Shown here in pieces: positions 34,396 through 46,049 of a stretch of DNA of 64,000 bases. Source of the DNA: Neodontobutis hainanensis (lineage: Eukaryota; Chordata; Actinopteri; Gobiiformes; Odontobutidae); NCBI GenBank assembly GCA_024349245.1, contig JALDNG010000094.1:186001-250000 (forward strand), in the 5' to 3' direction. Position 1 is the stretch's first letter. Each line of letters starts with the position of its first letter. Below the pieces are notes generated by a model, which was given only the letters and a program-made list of their open reading frames with translations, did not search any database and had not been told where the DNA came from. A program made the translations under genes and the position numbers.

Positions 34396-34500
34396 AGACA
34401 ACCGGTCACACAAAGAATGGTTCCCTTAGCGTAATGCTACGCAGCATCTCGTTCCTGCTTTTTAAGGGAACAGAGTTACAGTTAAGTAACCCGAGTTGTT

Positions 34501-34700
34501 TTACTGCGCCAACAAAACTACTCAAAACAAATTACATGGCGGGCACGTCTACGGCTGCTACAGTGCTGTTTAGAATACATTTTGTCTATGAACAGTTTAT
34601 AAAGATTCAAATCTGTGGGGTACAAATAAAGGACGCCAAGTCAACAACTTCAAACTTTATCAGACACTTGAAAACACACTCGGATTGGTGAGTTAGAAAA
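34501..34700 (+). pseudogene. hAT transposase BED zinc-finger exon
   Basis: The tail of the 34281-34691 frame reads ICGVQIKDAKSTTSNFIRHL then KTHSDW, the second half of a BED finger (C...H...H). The first cysteine pair is incomplete. A GTGAGT donor follows directly (34688), suggesting the first exon of a hAT transposase gene. No catalytic exon was found downstream to 36 kb. Confidence 0.55.
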
Positions 34701-35564
34701 GTCCGAGTGAACGTTAGCAAACCTAATAATAAGCTAAACTCTGCATGATATACTATTTAACATTCTACTTTTAAACATGTCTTATAGTGTGCTTTCATTT
34801 TTATATGTTGCTGGCTTTGCATCTAAGAATCTTTATTTTAATCTATGGTTTACTATAAAAGAAACAATTTAATTAGAAGCATGTAAAATAGAAAGGTTAG
34901 GTTATTTATTGTTCCGTAGATTTAGCTGACTATAATATACATACAATTGGCAAATAATACATATTCAATAATCAGTAACAGGTTCAAGGAAAAAAAACAG
35001 ATCCAGTTCAGCAAAGGGACAGCAGAACAGAACAGCATACAGTACAAAGCTGTACATACAAGCTACACTCTTTGCATTCATCTACTTTATAAACGATACA
35101 GTTAAAGCTCCAAAGAAAACAGCACAGTTCAGTTACTTTGTATTTCCTTTTGTCTACATCTGCGCAGTGAACCTATCACTGCGAGAGAGAAGTGCCTCCT
35201 GTTGAACACATTCTAGAAGATTTAAAGCAAACATTTTGTTTTCATTGGTGAGATCACCATTAGACCTTGGATCTGTTCTTATACAACAGAATGATAGAAA
35301 GTTTTCAGTTTTGTTCTGTTTGTTGTCACTGGCCAGATCAAATTTACTAAAGGAGTGTTTGATGTTCATGTAGGAATTATATATATAAAAAATACAGACG
35401 GGAATACTAAAAACTGCTTTCTATTTTGAAATTATCTATACTCTATAGCTTACTTTTCAAAATGATACATTCATATGCAATAGGTTTATTAATAACACAG
35501 CAATATTATGCTGCTAAAAGTACTCACATTAAGCTATATATGATAAGATATATAAGAGACTATA
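34701..35564. other. AT-rich DNA, no feature recognised
   Basis: Possibly the interior of the hAT-like element; only short frames without domains. Confidence 0.4.
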
Positions 35565-35580
35565 GATCTATCTATCTATC

Positions 35581-35666
<86 letters not shown>

Positions 35667-35740
35667 TGATAAGAGACTTGGCCTTGACTTGGACTTGTGG
35701 CCTGAGACTTGACTTGGACTTGCTAATAAAGACTTGTGTA
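35565..35740. repeat. TAGA microsatellite followed by ACTTG repeats
   Basis: A TCTA block at 35566-35580 runs head-on into about 21 TAGA units (35581-35665), forming a small palindrome at the junction. At 35668-35740 come GACTTGACTTGGACTTG repeats matching those at 32690. Confidence 0.9.
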
Positions 35741-36079
35741 CATGTTTGGGATACACACAAACTTTGTGAGTTCACAGCACACAGAAATCCATCCAGAGAC
35801 TTTGTCCAAACTACGGCTGGTTAGGAACAATGGTATGGCAGTTTTGGACATGTTTTAGGTTTGACACCTTGACCGTCCAGGCAGTCAGGTTAGTAATCTC
35901 TGACAAAGACATAAGTCCAGCTAAATAGCTTATCAAACTATGATGTGCAGTGTGGTCACATGCATCTAATTGGAGAATGCTCATGCTCCAATTTTGCCAG
36001 CCAACCAGTCAGACTACTTTTGTCCCAGTATACATGCATTCCAGAAAATCTAATTAATAGCAAATGTGTTTGTGTGTTT
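35741..36079. other. No recognisable feature
   Basis: Unique-looking sequence between the microsatellite and the Harbinger relic. Confidence 0.4.
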
Positions 36080-36720
36080 GTGTACTTTTTTTGCAAAGAA
36101 ATGGTATCCTCCATCTTACACAGTCTCATTAGTGCCCACGATGGAGGAAGCACATGTTATAGCTCCCCAATTTGAGCAGAAATTCAGCATTTCCCAAATC
36201 ATCGGCTGCATTGATGGGACTCATACCTGTTTTGCACCCCAAGCTTTTGTGCGATTGCTGTCTTATGTTCTACAAGCTGTGGTGAATGATATGTTTTGGT
36301 AAGTTTGCTAAAATAACAGCATGTTGTGTACATTCAAAATGAAAGTCTACACTTGATTTTTAGATTCCTAAATGTTTACTTTTATCTTCTTAGATTATTA
36401 AGCATCAATTGCAAGCAGCCAGGGTGTGCTCCAGCAGAATTGTGCATGTTGTGTTCATATGGTGTTATGCGTCACAATTGGAACCTGCTATTTCTAGTGT
36501 CAACTTCTTTTTGCTCAGCAATCCAGCCTACTCTTGGGCTTGCTTGCCAAAGGCTCACACATCACTCCAGAGGAGGAGTCCTTTAATGTGCGGACTACAG
36601 TGGAAATAGTCTTTGGCAGGCTAAAGTCTCGCTGGAGTGTGCCGTTCAAGTAAAGTGACTTCCGACACCTTCACACCTTATGTTATTGCAACATGTAGAA
36701 GGAGACCGTCACCTCTGTGT
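36080..36720 (+). pseudogene. PIF/Harbinger DDE transposase relic
   Basis: Reads QKFSISQIIGCIDGTHTCF near 36180, containing the IDGTH-type first catalytic aspartate motif of HARBI1-like nucleases. A middle segment has KQPGCAPAEL. Then, after frame changes, FNVRTTVEIVFGRLKSRWSV (36570-36635) gives the C-terminal motif with the catalytic glutamate (VEIVFGRLK). A stop follows the last motif. It is separate from the Harbinger element at 4645, which lacks this gene. Confidence 0.7.
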
Positions 36721-36870
36721 GGGCTGAGGTACCACAGCCAAACCAGCATCCCAGCAATGTTTTGTAAGCTAGAGGACTGGAAATCAGAGCAATGTACCTA
36801 GATTAGAACTTTCCTTTGGTTAGGTGAATGCCTTAAAATGTAGTAACTTAAAATAAAACATTTTGCTATC

Positions 36871-36931
36871 ACTCTTGTAAGTCGCTTTGGATAAAAGCGC
36901 CTGCTAAATGACTAATGGTAAATGTAAATGT
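36871..36931 (+). repeat. L2 LINE tail fragment
   Basis: Contains GTAAGTCGCTTTGGATAAAA, GCGCCTGCTAAATGACTAAT and TAAATGTAAATGTA, the 3' end and short tail repeat of fish L2 elements and SINEs that borrow it. Same sequence, inverted, closes the L2 copy at 13260. Confidence 0.85.
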
Positions 36932-37559
36932 AGTCTGTGTCCAAGTCTCTGATGGGTTATGAATGGCTCTAAAAATTACCAGAGTAGTTATAATATGCAT
37001 TTGTAGTTATACACACCAGCCCTCACATCCCTCTTACATGTGTTATTACCACAATGCCTCTGTTATTTGGCTTGTCATGTCTCCAACCAAAATGTTTGTA
37101 AAAAGCTTTATTGTCACGCTTGAAACATGCACCCAGTGCAAAGTGTAAAACATGAAATGCACACACATGCAAGAGTAAAATGGTGTCAACATCTGTAGCC
37201 TATCCAGGAAGTTGTCTGCATCGGACGAGGTACCCTTTCCCCCTTGGTTGCCCTGGGCTGGAGCTCAGTGATTTGGTAAGGACCCTCATTATTATCACAC
37301 TCAGTGGCTGGTGCCTCCTCTGACACCTGGCCCATCCCATTCACTCTCTGAAGAGAAGTAAAAACACACAGTCGATCAAGACTGAACTATTCTTCTGCTA
37401 CCACATAAATAGATGTTGAATAGATGGTACACATCACCCAGCAGGTCAGAGGTTTGTGTCCACCTTAGGAGGAGGGAGAAAAGAAAAAAAAACTGTAATA
37501 GGCAGATGTGATAATAATAAGAGCAGTTTAGTGTGTACCTACAGCTACAACCGGTGTAA
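36932..37559. other. No recognisable feature
   Basis: No convincing gene or repeat on either strand. Confidence 0.4.
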
Positions 37560-38340
37560 ACGTATAACTATGATCAATCCTTCTCCATACGTTTGGTGAA
37601 ATAAGTATGTTTTGAGTTTGCTTTTGAAAACCTCAACAGATTCAGCTTGCCACACTTCCACCAGGAGCCCATGTTTTAATTGAAACGAGGCAGGCCTCTA
37701 GACGCATGATGTCCGTAGTATTATTCGCTTTAATTGGTAGATACAGCTGTGTATCATCGGCATAATAGTGGAAGTTCACTCCATAACTTCTGATGATTTG
37801 TCCCAATGGTGTAACATAAAGTGAAAAAAGTATGGGACCGAGCACAGACCCTTGTGGCACACCGAACTTCACTGGTGCCGTGGAGGAGAAGGATTTATTA
37901 AAACATATCACACAAATAGGATTTTAACCAAGCAAGAGCAGAGCCAGAAATGCCAAAAACATCTTTAAGTCTGTTGATTAGCACTGCATAATAAATCGTA
38001 TCAAATGCAGCACTGAGATCCAGCAATAACAGTAGAGCCGATGAGTCCTCGTCCATCTGAAGGAGGAGATCATTAGTCACTTTAACTAAAGCTGTTTCAG
38101 TGGAATAAGAGGCCCTAAATGCAGACTGAAATAGCTCGGGGAGGTCATTTTCCGATAGATATACAGTAAGGATCTAAGACTGAGAGACAAGAGGTCAGTG
38201 GATTCAACCTGAATGTGACCCAGAGCTGAGGAAGACAAAAACAAAATATTATCCCTTATATCTTCAATTTTATGATTAAAGAAATCTAAAAAGTTTTGAA
38301 AAAAGTTAGAGAAGTCTTTAGTTGTTTTTGGGCCAGTCAC
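37560..38340 (-). pseudogene. LINE reverse transcriptase (antisense), broken
   Basis: On the minus strand: FSNFFQNFLDFFNHKIEDIR (linker), then LLLLLDLSAAFDTIYYAVLI with the first catalytic aspartate, LAWLKSYLCD, VKFGVPQGSVLGPILFSLYV and VNFHYYADDTQLYLP with an intact YADD box. Frame changes occur near 37905 and between linker and core. The family differs from the L2 copies at 13260 and 51975 (different linker). Confidence 0.85.
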
Positions 38341-40289
38341 CCCCTCTGACCACGGATAAGAGCAGACAAACGGAGGCCTGCTCCTGCCTGCACCCTTGCA
38401 TCGGCAGACCGGGATGCGTCCTCCGTCCACCAGCAAAAAATCAAAGTGCAGCAGTTCTTTGACCATATGTCTTACTTAGTAAGGTGTTTACAGCAGTTTA
38501 AATAAATATACTTCAGTTTTCGCTACCTCCATGTAACTGCAATGTATGAGCAAAGTGCAGTAAACATTAATGACGTGTGGATGGGACGATAATGGTTAAA
38601 CTGCCATGGTATCCTTACGTTAAACACTTATTAAATAATTTGTAATAACTTATAATATGAGCTGATGATGCACAAATGAAAATAGCACATTTAATAAAGA
38701 GCTTCTGTATTTAACAATTTGCTTCTAGTTTTCTAAGTTAAACTTACATTTATTCCATTTTAACGTTGGAGGTAAACTTAGATAGACATAGATTAATTAT
38801 ATAATTTGTGCTAATGCAGGCTTCTGTTTTAATGGCAGGTGTGTGCAGTGGTCTACGCTGCAGCCTGATGCTGACACTGAGAAGGAAAGATACGTTTTGG
38901 TCAAAGCCAGACAAAGCCAGAACCCTGGGATTGGTTAAAGAGTTTTTGGGGAGTCTAGTCTAGAGGAGAATATGGACCAGAGTCTGCAGCACCAGGAGGT
39001 GCTGTTTTGCTCTGTGCCATGGTTGCATGCGGTGATGCTGTCTTTTTCCTTTACTATTTTCTGTTGGATACATTTCACATAAATTAAACCTATGTTTAAT
39101 TTTAATCAAACCAAAGAAAATACTACAAGGAACAACACTCCCCTCCAAACTGGGACACGTTTTTCCTCAAACCAAATGCATAATAAAAAACTGATGAGTC
39201 GCAAAAATCTGTGCTCTATATTAAACCATTATAATTCCATTGTTCAGTCAACATTAAAAACAAAACAAGAACTCTGTTGGTGAATATGAAATTACTAAGT
39301 TAAAAAAAGAACCAAGACCTTTTTAGAACACAATCTAAAAGTAAACGAGGAAAAAAGATGTTTCCAACAAAACCCTCAATGTAGTGCTGTTTATGGGTAA
39401 AAATCAAGCCATGCCAAATTAATGAAAATACTTAAGTCCATGTATTATTGGTTTGAAGTTTGCTGCAAGGATTGGTATTTGTTAAAATGCTGATAGGGTC
39501 TCTTCAAAAGTTGTACATATTAGTGTCCTTACAAATATTTGTTGGGACATGGGACTTAAATTCTTTTCAAAGCTTCAGTAAAACTGTAATGTGAAGTGAG
39601 GCAGTGTCTGTGCTATTTACTGAACATTAGAACAGAGAGATTGTTAATAAAAAAAACTCAAGCACCATTTAAACGCCTGTATAGGCAATTCAAAACAAAG
39701 TGTTCTGCAGGTGTGAACTGAGACTGGTGTCCCTTTATAAAGAATTCATTCATTTGAATTCATTTATATATTTGGAATTATGTGCTATACTATTCATTAT
39801 GTTAGAATGAAATTTGTTCATTTTACACATAATTTTCAATAAACAACTAAACAGGGTTAGCTGTTTAGTTGTTTATTGAAAATCAATATAATATATGAAA
39901 ATCATCACTGCTCTGGGTTTGTTTATTATTTTTTTATTTATAGTTTATATTTAAATAAAATTACCATACTTGAACATATTTAGTTGGTAACATTTACAAG
40001 CATTTTTCAAGTTGCGATTTACTCACAATTTCCAGTTATTTTTACTTTTATTTTTAGTATGTTATGTTATTTTTAGTTTGCCTTTGTATTTAATTATAAT
40101 ATTCTAAATTACTATTATTATTTATAATGAATACTCAATAATGTTTACAATAAAGAAAAAAAACTGCGCATTTATTCTACTTCAATACAATATTAGTACA
40201 ATGGGTACCATTTGAACAGCAGAGCCTCAAAATGTTGTGACCTAGTGACCAATGTGTGCTTTCCTTTCACTGTAGAGCAATATTTTTCT
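38341..40289. other. AT-rich DNA with a long perfect hairpin
   Basis: At 39832-39883 a perfect 23-bp stem with a 6-base loop is the most notable item. Nothing else recognised. Confidence 0.5.
39832..39883. repeat. Perfect 23-bp hairpin
   Basis: The left arm at 39832-39854 (begins ATTTTCAATAAACAACTAAA) and right arm at 39861-39883 are exact reverse complements separated by GGTTAG. The size would suit a miniature transposon core or a template-switch mutation. It lacks the 60-80 base layout usual for a microRNA precursor. Confidence 0.9.
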
Positions 40290-40425
40290 TTAGGTGGTAG
40301 AGCGGTCGTCTATTTACTGGAAGCTTGACGGTTTGATCCCTGCTTCCCCCTGTTTATTCTGTCATTGTGTCCCTGTGCAAGACACTTCATCCATCTTGCC
40401 TCCAGTGTCCAGTGTATTAAGGTTT
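40290..40425 (+). repeat. SINE head and body fragment
   Basis: GGTGGTAGAGCGGTCGTC and GACGGTTTGATCCC resemble A- and B-boxes of a tRNA-type head. TGTGTCCCTGTGCAAGACAC is the family body shared with 48355-48714. Confidence 0.6.
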
Positions 40426-40529
40426 TTTATTTGTCTCTCATGGAAGAAACTGACAAAAACTTCTAAACAACAATAAGATCACACAACATTTCCATCAAAG
40501 AGTCAGAAGTGCAAAAAACATTGATTGAG

Positions 40530-42580
40530 ATTGCGCCACCGTGTTCGGTTGCCGTTCAGGTAGCTCCGCTAGGACTGTGCATTAATTTATTATTTTACTC
40601 TCTTTTGCTCTCAATTATTACAAATCTAACATCTGCATTGATCTGCTATGACATCAAAACTCTTTTGGACATTGGTTAACGCTGCACTGACCTGTTTCAA
40701 GACACTTTCTCCAATCCTTTCAGCCCTCCTCTCCCGAGCATTCTGCTCCCCAATCCTTGGAGAATAAGATGGATGATCTTAGAGCCAGGATAAGTTTTCA
40801 ACGGGACATGAGAGACTGTAAAATCTATTGTTTGTCCGGAACATGGCTCACGCCCGCAGTCCCGCACTCTGCTGTGACGCCGTCGAAGAACTTTTTTGTT
40901 TTTCAGATGGACAGTATGGCCGGTAAATCCAAAGGCAGTGGAGTGTGTTTCATAATCAACAAGAAATGGTGCGATCCTAGGAACATCTCCATTCTCGATC
41001 CTGCTCGCCTCATTTAACAATCATTTGCCACCCATTCTATCTGCCGAGGGAGTTTTCCTCGGTCATCGCCACTGCTGTTCACATTCCACAACAGGCAGAA
41101 ACAGGGCTAGCTTTATCTGCCCTCCATGATGTTACCAGCGGCTTCATAAACAAACACCCCGATGCTGCTTTCATTGTCGCGGGTGATTTTAACAAAGCAA
41201 ACCTAAAGAAAGTCTTGCCAAACTTTCACCAGCATGTCTCCTGTCCTACACGAGGAGCAGACACACTGGATCATTGCTACTCTGTTTAAGAACGCCTACA
41301 AAGCTCGTTCTCTACCTGCTTTTGGCAAATCAGACCATGCCGCCATTTTCCCCACACCTGAATACAAACAAAGACTCATTCAAGAACCCTCGGTGAGGCA
41401 GGAAGTTAAACGATGGTCATACCGTTCAGAGATTGCGCTACAGGCAGCTCTTGATGACGTTGACTGGGACATGCGACTTCATCTGACGTTAGAGAGTTCA
41501 CGAATGTGGCGCTTTGCTTTATCAACACACTTACAGAGCAAGCCACACAAACAATAACTATAACGTCCTTTTTAAAACCATCATCCCTGTCCCTATGAAC
41601 AGTAAACCCTCTTGCCTAAATGACTATCGTCCAGTGGCTTTCACGTCTATATTCATGAAGGTCTTTGAGAGACTCTTTTAAAAGAGTCTAATTAAAAACA
41701 ACATTTGCTCCTCCATTCCTGACACTTTGGACCCTCTTCAGTTTGCCTATTGTCCCAATAGATCGACTGAAGATGCCATCTCTCACGTCCTCCACTCCTC
41801 CCTCACTCACATCCACAGCAAACTATGGAACTAGTATGGTTGCTATTTATTGATTATAGCTCAACCTTTAACACCATAGTTCTCATTAGGCTAACCACCA
41901 AACTCCTAGATCTCGGCCTGAACACTTCTCTATGCCAATGGATTAAAGATTTCCTCACTGGCAGACCTCAGGTGGTGAAGGTAGGCCAGTTCACCTCCAC
42001 CTCCATCACCCTGAGTGTGGGAGCCCCACAGGGCTGTGTCCTGAGTCCCCTGCTTTAGTCTCTCTACACCTGTGACTGTTTGTCCACCCACAGCTCCACC
42101 TCTATCATCAAATTTGCTGATGATACTGTTGTCCTGGGCCTCATTTCCAACAACAATGAGACGGCATACTTGGACAAGGTGGAAGCAGCTGACATCATTG
42201 TGCCAGGACAACTGTCTCTCCCTGAATGTTAGCAAGACCAAAGAACTGATTGTGGACTTCAGGAAGAGACAGCAACAGTCATACTCCCCTCTCATGATCA
42301 GCGGTACCTGGGTGTGAACATCTCCGAGGACCTGACCTGGACTGCACACATTCAGACACTTGTTGTTACTGTGTAACTACCTGTTATAAACCTGTTTACA
42401 CATTATTTTTCTTTGTACATTTCTGCTGACCACATATTTATAAGAAGAAAAAAAGTTTTTTAGTAATTGTTAATTTGCACTGTCCATGGAGTGGACCTGT
42501 TTACATTTCACAGCTGTTTTACATATTGTGTAAATAACTGTATGTGACAAATAAAACTCTTGACTCTCTCTTGAACAGCA
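40530..42580 (+). mobile_element. LINE copy related to the one at 3640, internally deleted
   Basis: Endonuclease part: DCKIYCLSGTWL near 40814, GVCFIINKKWCDPRNI near 40938, then FIVAGDFNKANLKKVLPNF (41170-41226) and FGKSDHA near 41320. RT part: LLFIDYSSTFNTIV near 41840, VGAPQGCVLSPL near 42021, and FADDTVVLGLISNNN near 42112 with an intact FADD box. Stops include the TAG after SPLL and a TAA in the endonuclease. Deletions remove the linker/RT entry near 41560 and the RT C-terminus near 42360. The 3' UTR ends in GTGACAAATAAAACTC near 42545. Confidence 0.8.
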
Positions 42581-42661
42581 GCAGCAAATAAAGTGTTTCC
42601 ATTTGTCCTTCCCTTCTTTATTAATAAGTTTGACTGATTTTGTAATAAATACGTTTTTGTA

Positions 42662-43016
42662 CTTTACCTACCTGCTTTTGTTATATTTTCACAGAGGAAT
42701 CCTGTAACTCTTTCCAGAGTTCATCACGGAGTATTGAGAGTTTAAGACGTGAGGTGTCAGAAAGGGTCCAGTTGGACTGTCTGAGGATGGTCTGCTCACT
42801 GGACTCACTAAGCAGACCAGTGAGCAGCTGCAGTACAAACAGGACGCAGCTGCTCGAGTCCTGACTAGGACCAGAAAGTGCGACCATATTAGTCCTGTCC
42901 TCAGGTCTCTACACGTCCTGTCTCTCAAAGGATAGAGTTTAAAGCAGCTCCGTGATGTACTTTGGAAAGAGTTACAGGATTCCTCTGTGTAAATATAACA
43001 AAAGCAGGTAGGTAAA
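42662..43016. repeat. Fold-back LINE fragment (about 70-bp inverted arms)
   Basis: Arms at about 42662-42731 and 42947-43016 are near-perfect reverse complements (share CTTTACCTACCTGCTTTTGT, GAGGAATCCTGTAACTCTTT and CATCACGGAG or complements). The spacer codes on the plus strand for KQDAAARVLTRTRKCDHISP, the C-terminal part of a LINE RT. The single-stranded form would fold into a long hairpin. Confidence 0.75.
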
Positions 43017-43064
43017 GAACAAAAACTCATTTATTCCCAATATGTATGTATAAGTCAAATGGCA

Positions 43065-43205
43065 AATCTAAAGTGTCCCGAATGAATGGTTGTCTGTTAC
43101 TGTCTATGTTAAAATGTCAGCCCTGTGACTAACTGGCCACTGACCAGGGTTACCCCACCTCAATCCAAAAACTGCTGGGATAGACTCCAGTCACCCCAAA
43201 ACAGA
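43065..43205 (+). repeat. SINE body fragment
   Basis: Contains CAGCCCTGTGACTAACTGGC and GCTGGGATAGACTCCAGTCA, the typical body of the tRNA-headed fish SINE of the 3327 kind, without head or tail. Confidence 0.6.
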
Positions 43206-43589
43206 CACTCGCCACCTTTGTGGCCCAGCTCAAATTTAAGCGCTGTATGTGCTTGATTTGTCTAACTAATCCCTAAGTAAATAAATGAAGTGACCTTCTT
43301 GATATTGTGAATGGTCACAAGACTGTAGTCTCCAATAGGAGGGGTCTAAGCCCATCTCCACACTTTTATTAGTTTTATAGTATACTGTGTTAATTTGAAG
43401 ATGATGGCCACTGCACCAGTTTGAGAATTTATCTACTGCAGCAGTGACCCCAGTGGTGAATTTTATATGAGCAGACTTAAAAGCACAGTGTCATCTGAAA
43501 TTTTCACAATTTACTGGCTAGGATCTGAGCTAACATAATCATTTGTAAAAAAAAAATGTAAAGAAACAAGAATGGCTAAATGTTTCTCT
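43206..43589. other. No recognisable feature
   Basis: AT-rich; nothing supported. Confidence 0.4.
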
Positions 43590-44110
43590 AGTAACTTCAT
43601 CACAGTTGAGGTGATGGCCACCATTAGTCAACCTTTTTGGCAATTAGGATAATAATACATTTCTTCCAGATCTCTGGTACAGTATGTCTATCTATGGAAA
43701 GTTAAAAAGGTTAATGCCAAGCTGGCACAAGTTTGTCAACTAATGTTTTAAGAAGGAAGGCAGACATATTGTCTTATTGATGCCTTCTTAGTTTGCATCC
43801 TTTAAAAAAAATTAAATTCTGTTGCCATTCCAATTACAATGTATACTTTGTGAAACTGCAGAACTTTCCCTTTGGTTATCAGTTTTAAATCTCAGAAAAA
43901 AAAATTATGTTAATTTGCTCTGAGAGTTTCATTCTGGGCAAACAAGAAATTCCTTTTGCTGTCCATGTTAGTCATTTCTCTGATTGCGTCCCAGAGTCTT
44001 TTGGAGGTTGAATCCAGCCAGTTATTATTCTGCAACCGTGCAGCTCTCATTTGTTATTTAAGGTTTTTTGTGCTGCTCTGGCTTCGCTCTATCCCCTGAT
44101 TTAAACACCA
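43590..44110 (-). pseudogene. LINE linker and RT entry (antisense), heavily decayed
   Basis: On the minus strand, from 44110 down: RAARLQNNNWLDSTSKRLWD, then near 43760-43640 a segment reading NLSIDRHTVPEIWKKCIIIL in shifted frames, which matches the SLDTHTVPALWK-type block before the LINE RT core. It contains many stops. Confidence 0.5.
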
Positions 44111-44329
44111 TTCTCTTCTTTTAGATACACTGCATAATTTCCAAATTATTATCTTGTTTGGGTATCTTTTAATGTTTATTTTGTGGTAATCCACACAGAA
44201 AAAAATATAAGAAGTAATAGAATCAGTGGCCCCAATCAATATCCACATCATTAAAAAAAATGTTCCAGTCTGAAAAAAAAAAACATCCCTTGAGCTTCTT
44301 CATTTTATCACTGTGCCACACCCGGATCA

Positions 44330-44500
44330 TTTGCAATGAATGTGTGAATGTGTTGGTTGGAGAGGCTGCAGGCGTGATATTACAGCCACATCTCCGTCAT
44401 ACTGTCCCAGGGCAGCTGTGGATACAGATGTAATTTACCACCACAAGTGGGTGACTGTGGAGTGAATAAAGGACTTGAAAAGCAAATCTCATTGTTGTGG
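44330..44500 (+). repeat. Dispersed fish repeat fragment
   Basis: Contains GAGAGGCTGCAGGCGTGATA, CCCAGGGCAGCTGTGGATAC and TAATTTACCACCACAAGTGG, a combination I recognise as a common fish SINE-like body; no clear ends. Confidence 0.5.
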
Positions 44501-44869
44501 AATTCAAGGTAGGCAGTATCCTTTTTGGCAAATTTTTAACCCCCTTTAGAAAACTTGCTGCTCCAGTGGAAACAAAAACAAAGCAGAAATGCATTTGCAC
44601 TAGATAAGTCGGTGAGTGTTTGTGACAGTAGAAACAGTCTTTCACTTGTATCATTACATTTGGAATTAAGCATATTTTTATCTTCATTTAGGATGCTGAC
44701 ATCATTTCAAATCTGTCTCCTGTCCTGGATGTCCTTTGAATTCACCATCTGTTTCTGTAATATTCATGTGTTTTTTAACCACAACCAAGGAGACCACTGA
44801 CTAACATTACCGTTCCTTCCATCTGCTGTACAAAGGCACATCTCTCATCGTTTAAGTATACCCTTGAAC

Positions 44870-45105
44870 AAACAGCACCAAAGAGATTACAAATTCCTTT
44901 TATTCGGGGGAGTCTTGGCCCCATGGGGAGAGGGGCTATTGAACATTTCTTTTTAAGTGGTAAGGCACCCGGAGGAAACCTACACAGGTATGAGTAGAAC
45001 ATGCAAACTCCACACACAAAAGGCCTGCCAGGGTTGGAAATTGAACCCAGGACCTTCTTGCTTTGAGGGTGGTGTGCTAATCACTCTTCCACCGTGCCAC
45101 CAATC
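44870..45105 (-). repeat. tRNA-headed SINE (antisense)
   Basis: The reverse complement starts GGTGGCACGGTGGAAGAGTG, has GGGTTCAATTTCC (B-box-like) and the GGAGTTTGCATGTTC body, and ends in GGGGCCAAGACTCCCC-type sequence shared with 16500-16520. Confidence 0.7.
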
Positions 45106-46049
45106 TACCTGCCCTTAGTGCATTATGGCTTGGAAAAGCATTCGAACAGTGAAATTACCTTCTCAATAATCACATAAGAATCCAGAAACAGTTGCTGAAC
45201 CATTTGGACATTTGTTTCCACAATTATTCTTTGTGAATTTGACTTAATGACAGTGTTTTGGTTTGGTTTTGGCTTACACAGCATCAGGTCTGTTGTCCTG
45301 AAGACAAGAAATTTTAGGTAATGCAGAAAACAGAAGATTATCATTCTTTGCAAAAACACGAAGCAGATTCAGGTTCATATTAGGATTAGTGCTCTTTTTT
45401 AATATGTAAGGTAAAAAGAGCCTGTCTCTCAGCGACAGAGTGTTCATCACACAATGCAGTCCCAACTCTGTTCAGTCTGCAGCTGCAGCTGGCGAGTGTT
45501 TGGACCTGTATGTCACAAAACAAAAACAAGAGAGACATTGTTTCCTATGTGCTGATACAAAAGTTTAATTTTGCACTTGTGGTGATTCCTGCTGGACATG
45601 GCAAATTTGGGTGGAGTTGTTTTTTTAAGTCAAGTTTTGTATAAGTATGTATGTCAATTTAGATGTTTTAAAGGCTAATTTCCCTTGTGAACTCAGGTGC
45701 CATGTATTATTCCAAGATGCCAAATGTCCTCCCCTTCTTTATTAATAAATAAAACAAGCATTTCAGGAATAACAGCAGTTATTTATATAACTGTTATGTA
45801 ATCATTTTACACAAGTCACTGATGCGTCAGGTCTGAAAATAAACAAAACCAATGCACCTTAAGTATAATATAAATGGAGGAGATAGAGACTCAGAGACAC
45901 CGTCAATCAGAATCTAACTAGTCATATATTTATAGAAAATCATACTGTTCACATGTTCACAAGGGACTTGTTATGCTTCTTGTGTTTTACTGAAATAAAT
46001 GAAGAGCAATAGTGGCATATAGGAGTAAAACTAAAAGGAGTAAGAAAAG
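45106..46049. other. No recognisable feature
   Basis: AT-rich sequence with short frames only. Confidence 0.4.

Larger units (their letters stand above)
32873..34500 (+). mobile_element. DIRS-type (tyrosine recombinase) retrotransposon, deleted copy
   Basis: Inverted ends (32873-32915 and 34398-34440) share ACAACCGGTCACACAAAGAA or its complement, as DIRS elements have inverted rather than direct terminal repeats. Between them are a gag-like start (MAELRRKCVHPCQRHISDDD near 33171), RT, an RNase H start, and the C-terminal part of a tyrosine recombinase. A large deletion removes most of RNase H and the recombinase N-terminus. DIRS elements use a recombinase, not an integrase, and leave no target duplication; none is seen here. 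Confidence 0.75.

Noticed and set aside
35581..35665. CRISPR-like direct repeats
   Set aside because: Uninterrupted 4-base microsatellite without spacers, in a vertebrate-type genome.
35572..35775. Frame rich in Ile-Tyr-Leu-Ser repeats
   Set aside because: Translation of the TAGA microsatellite.
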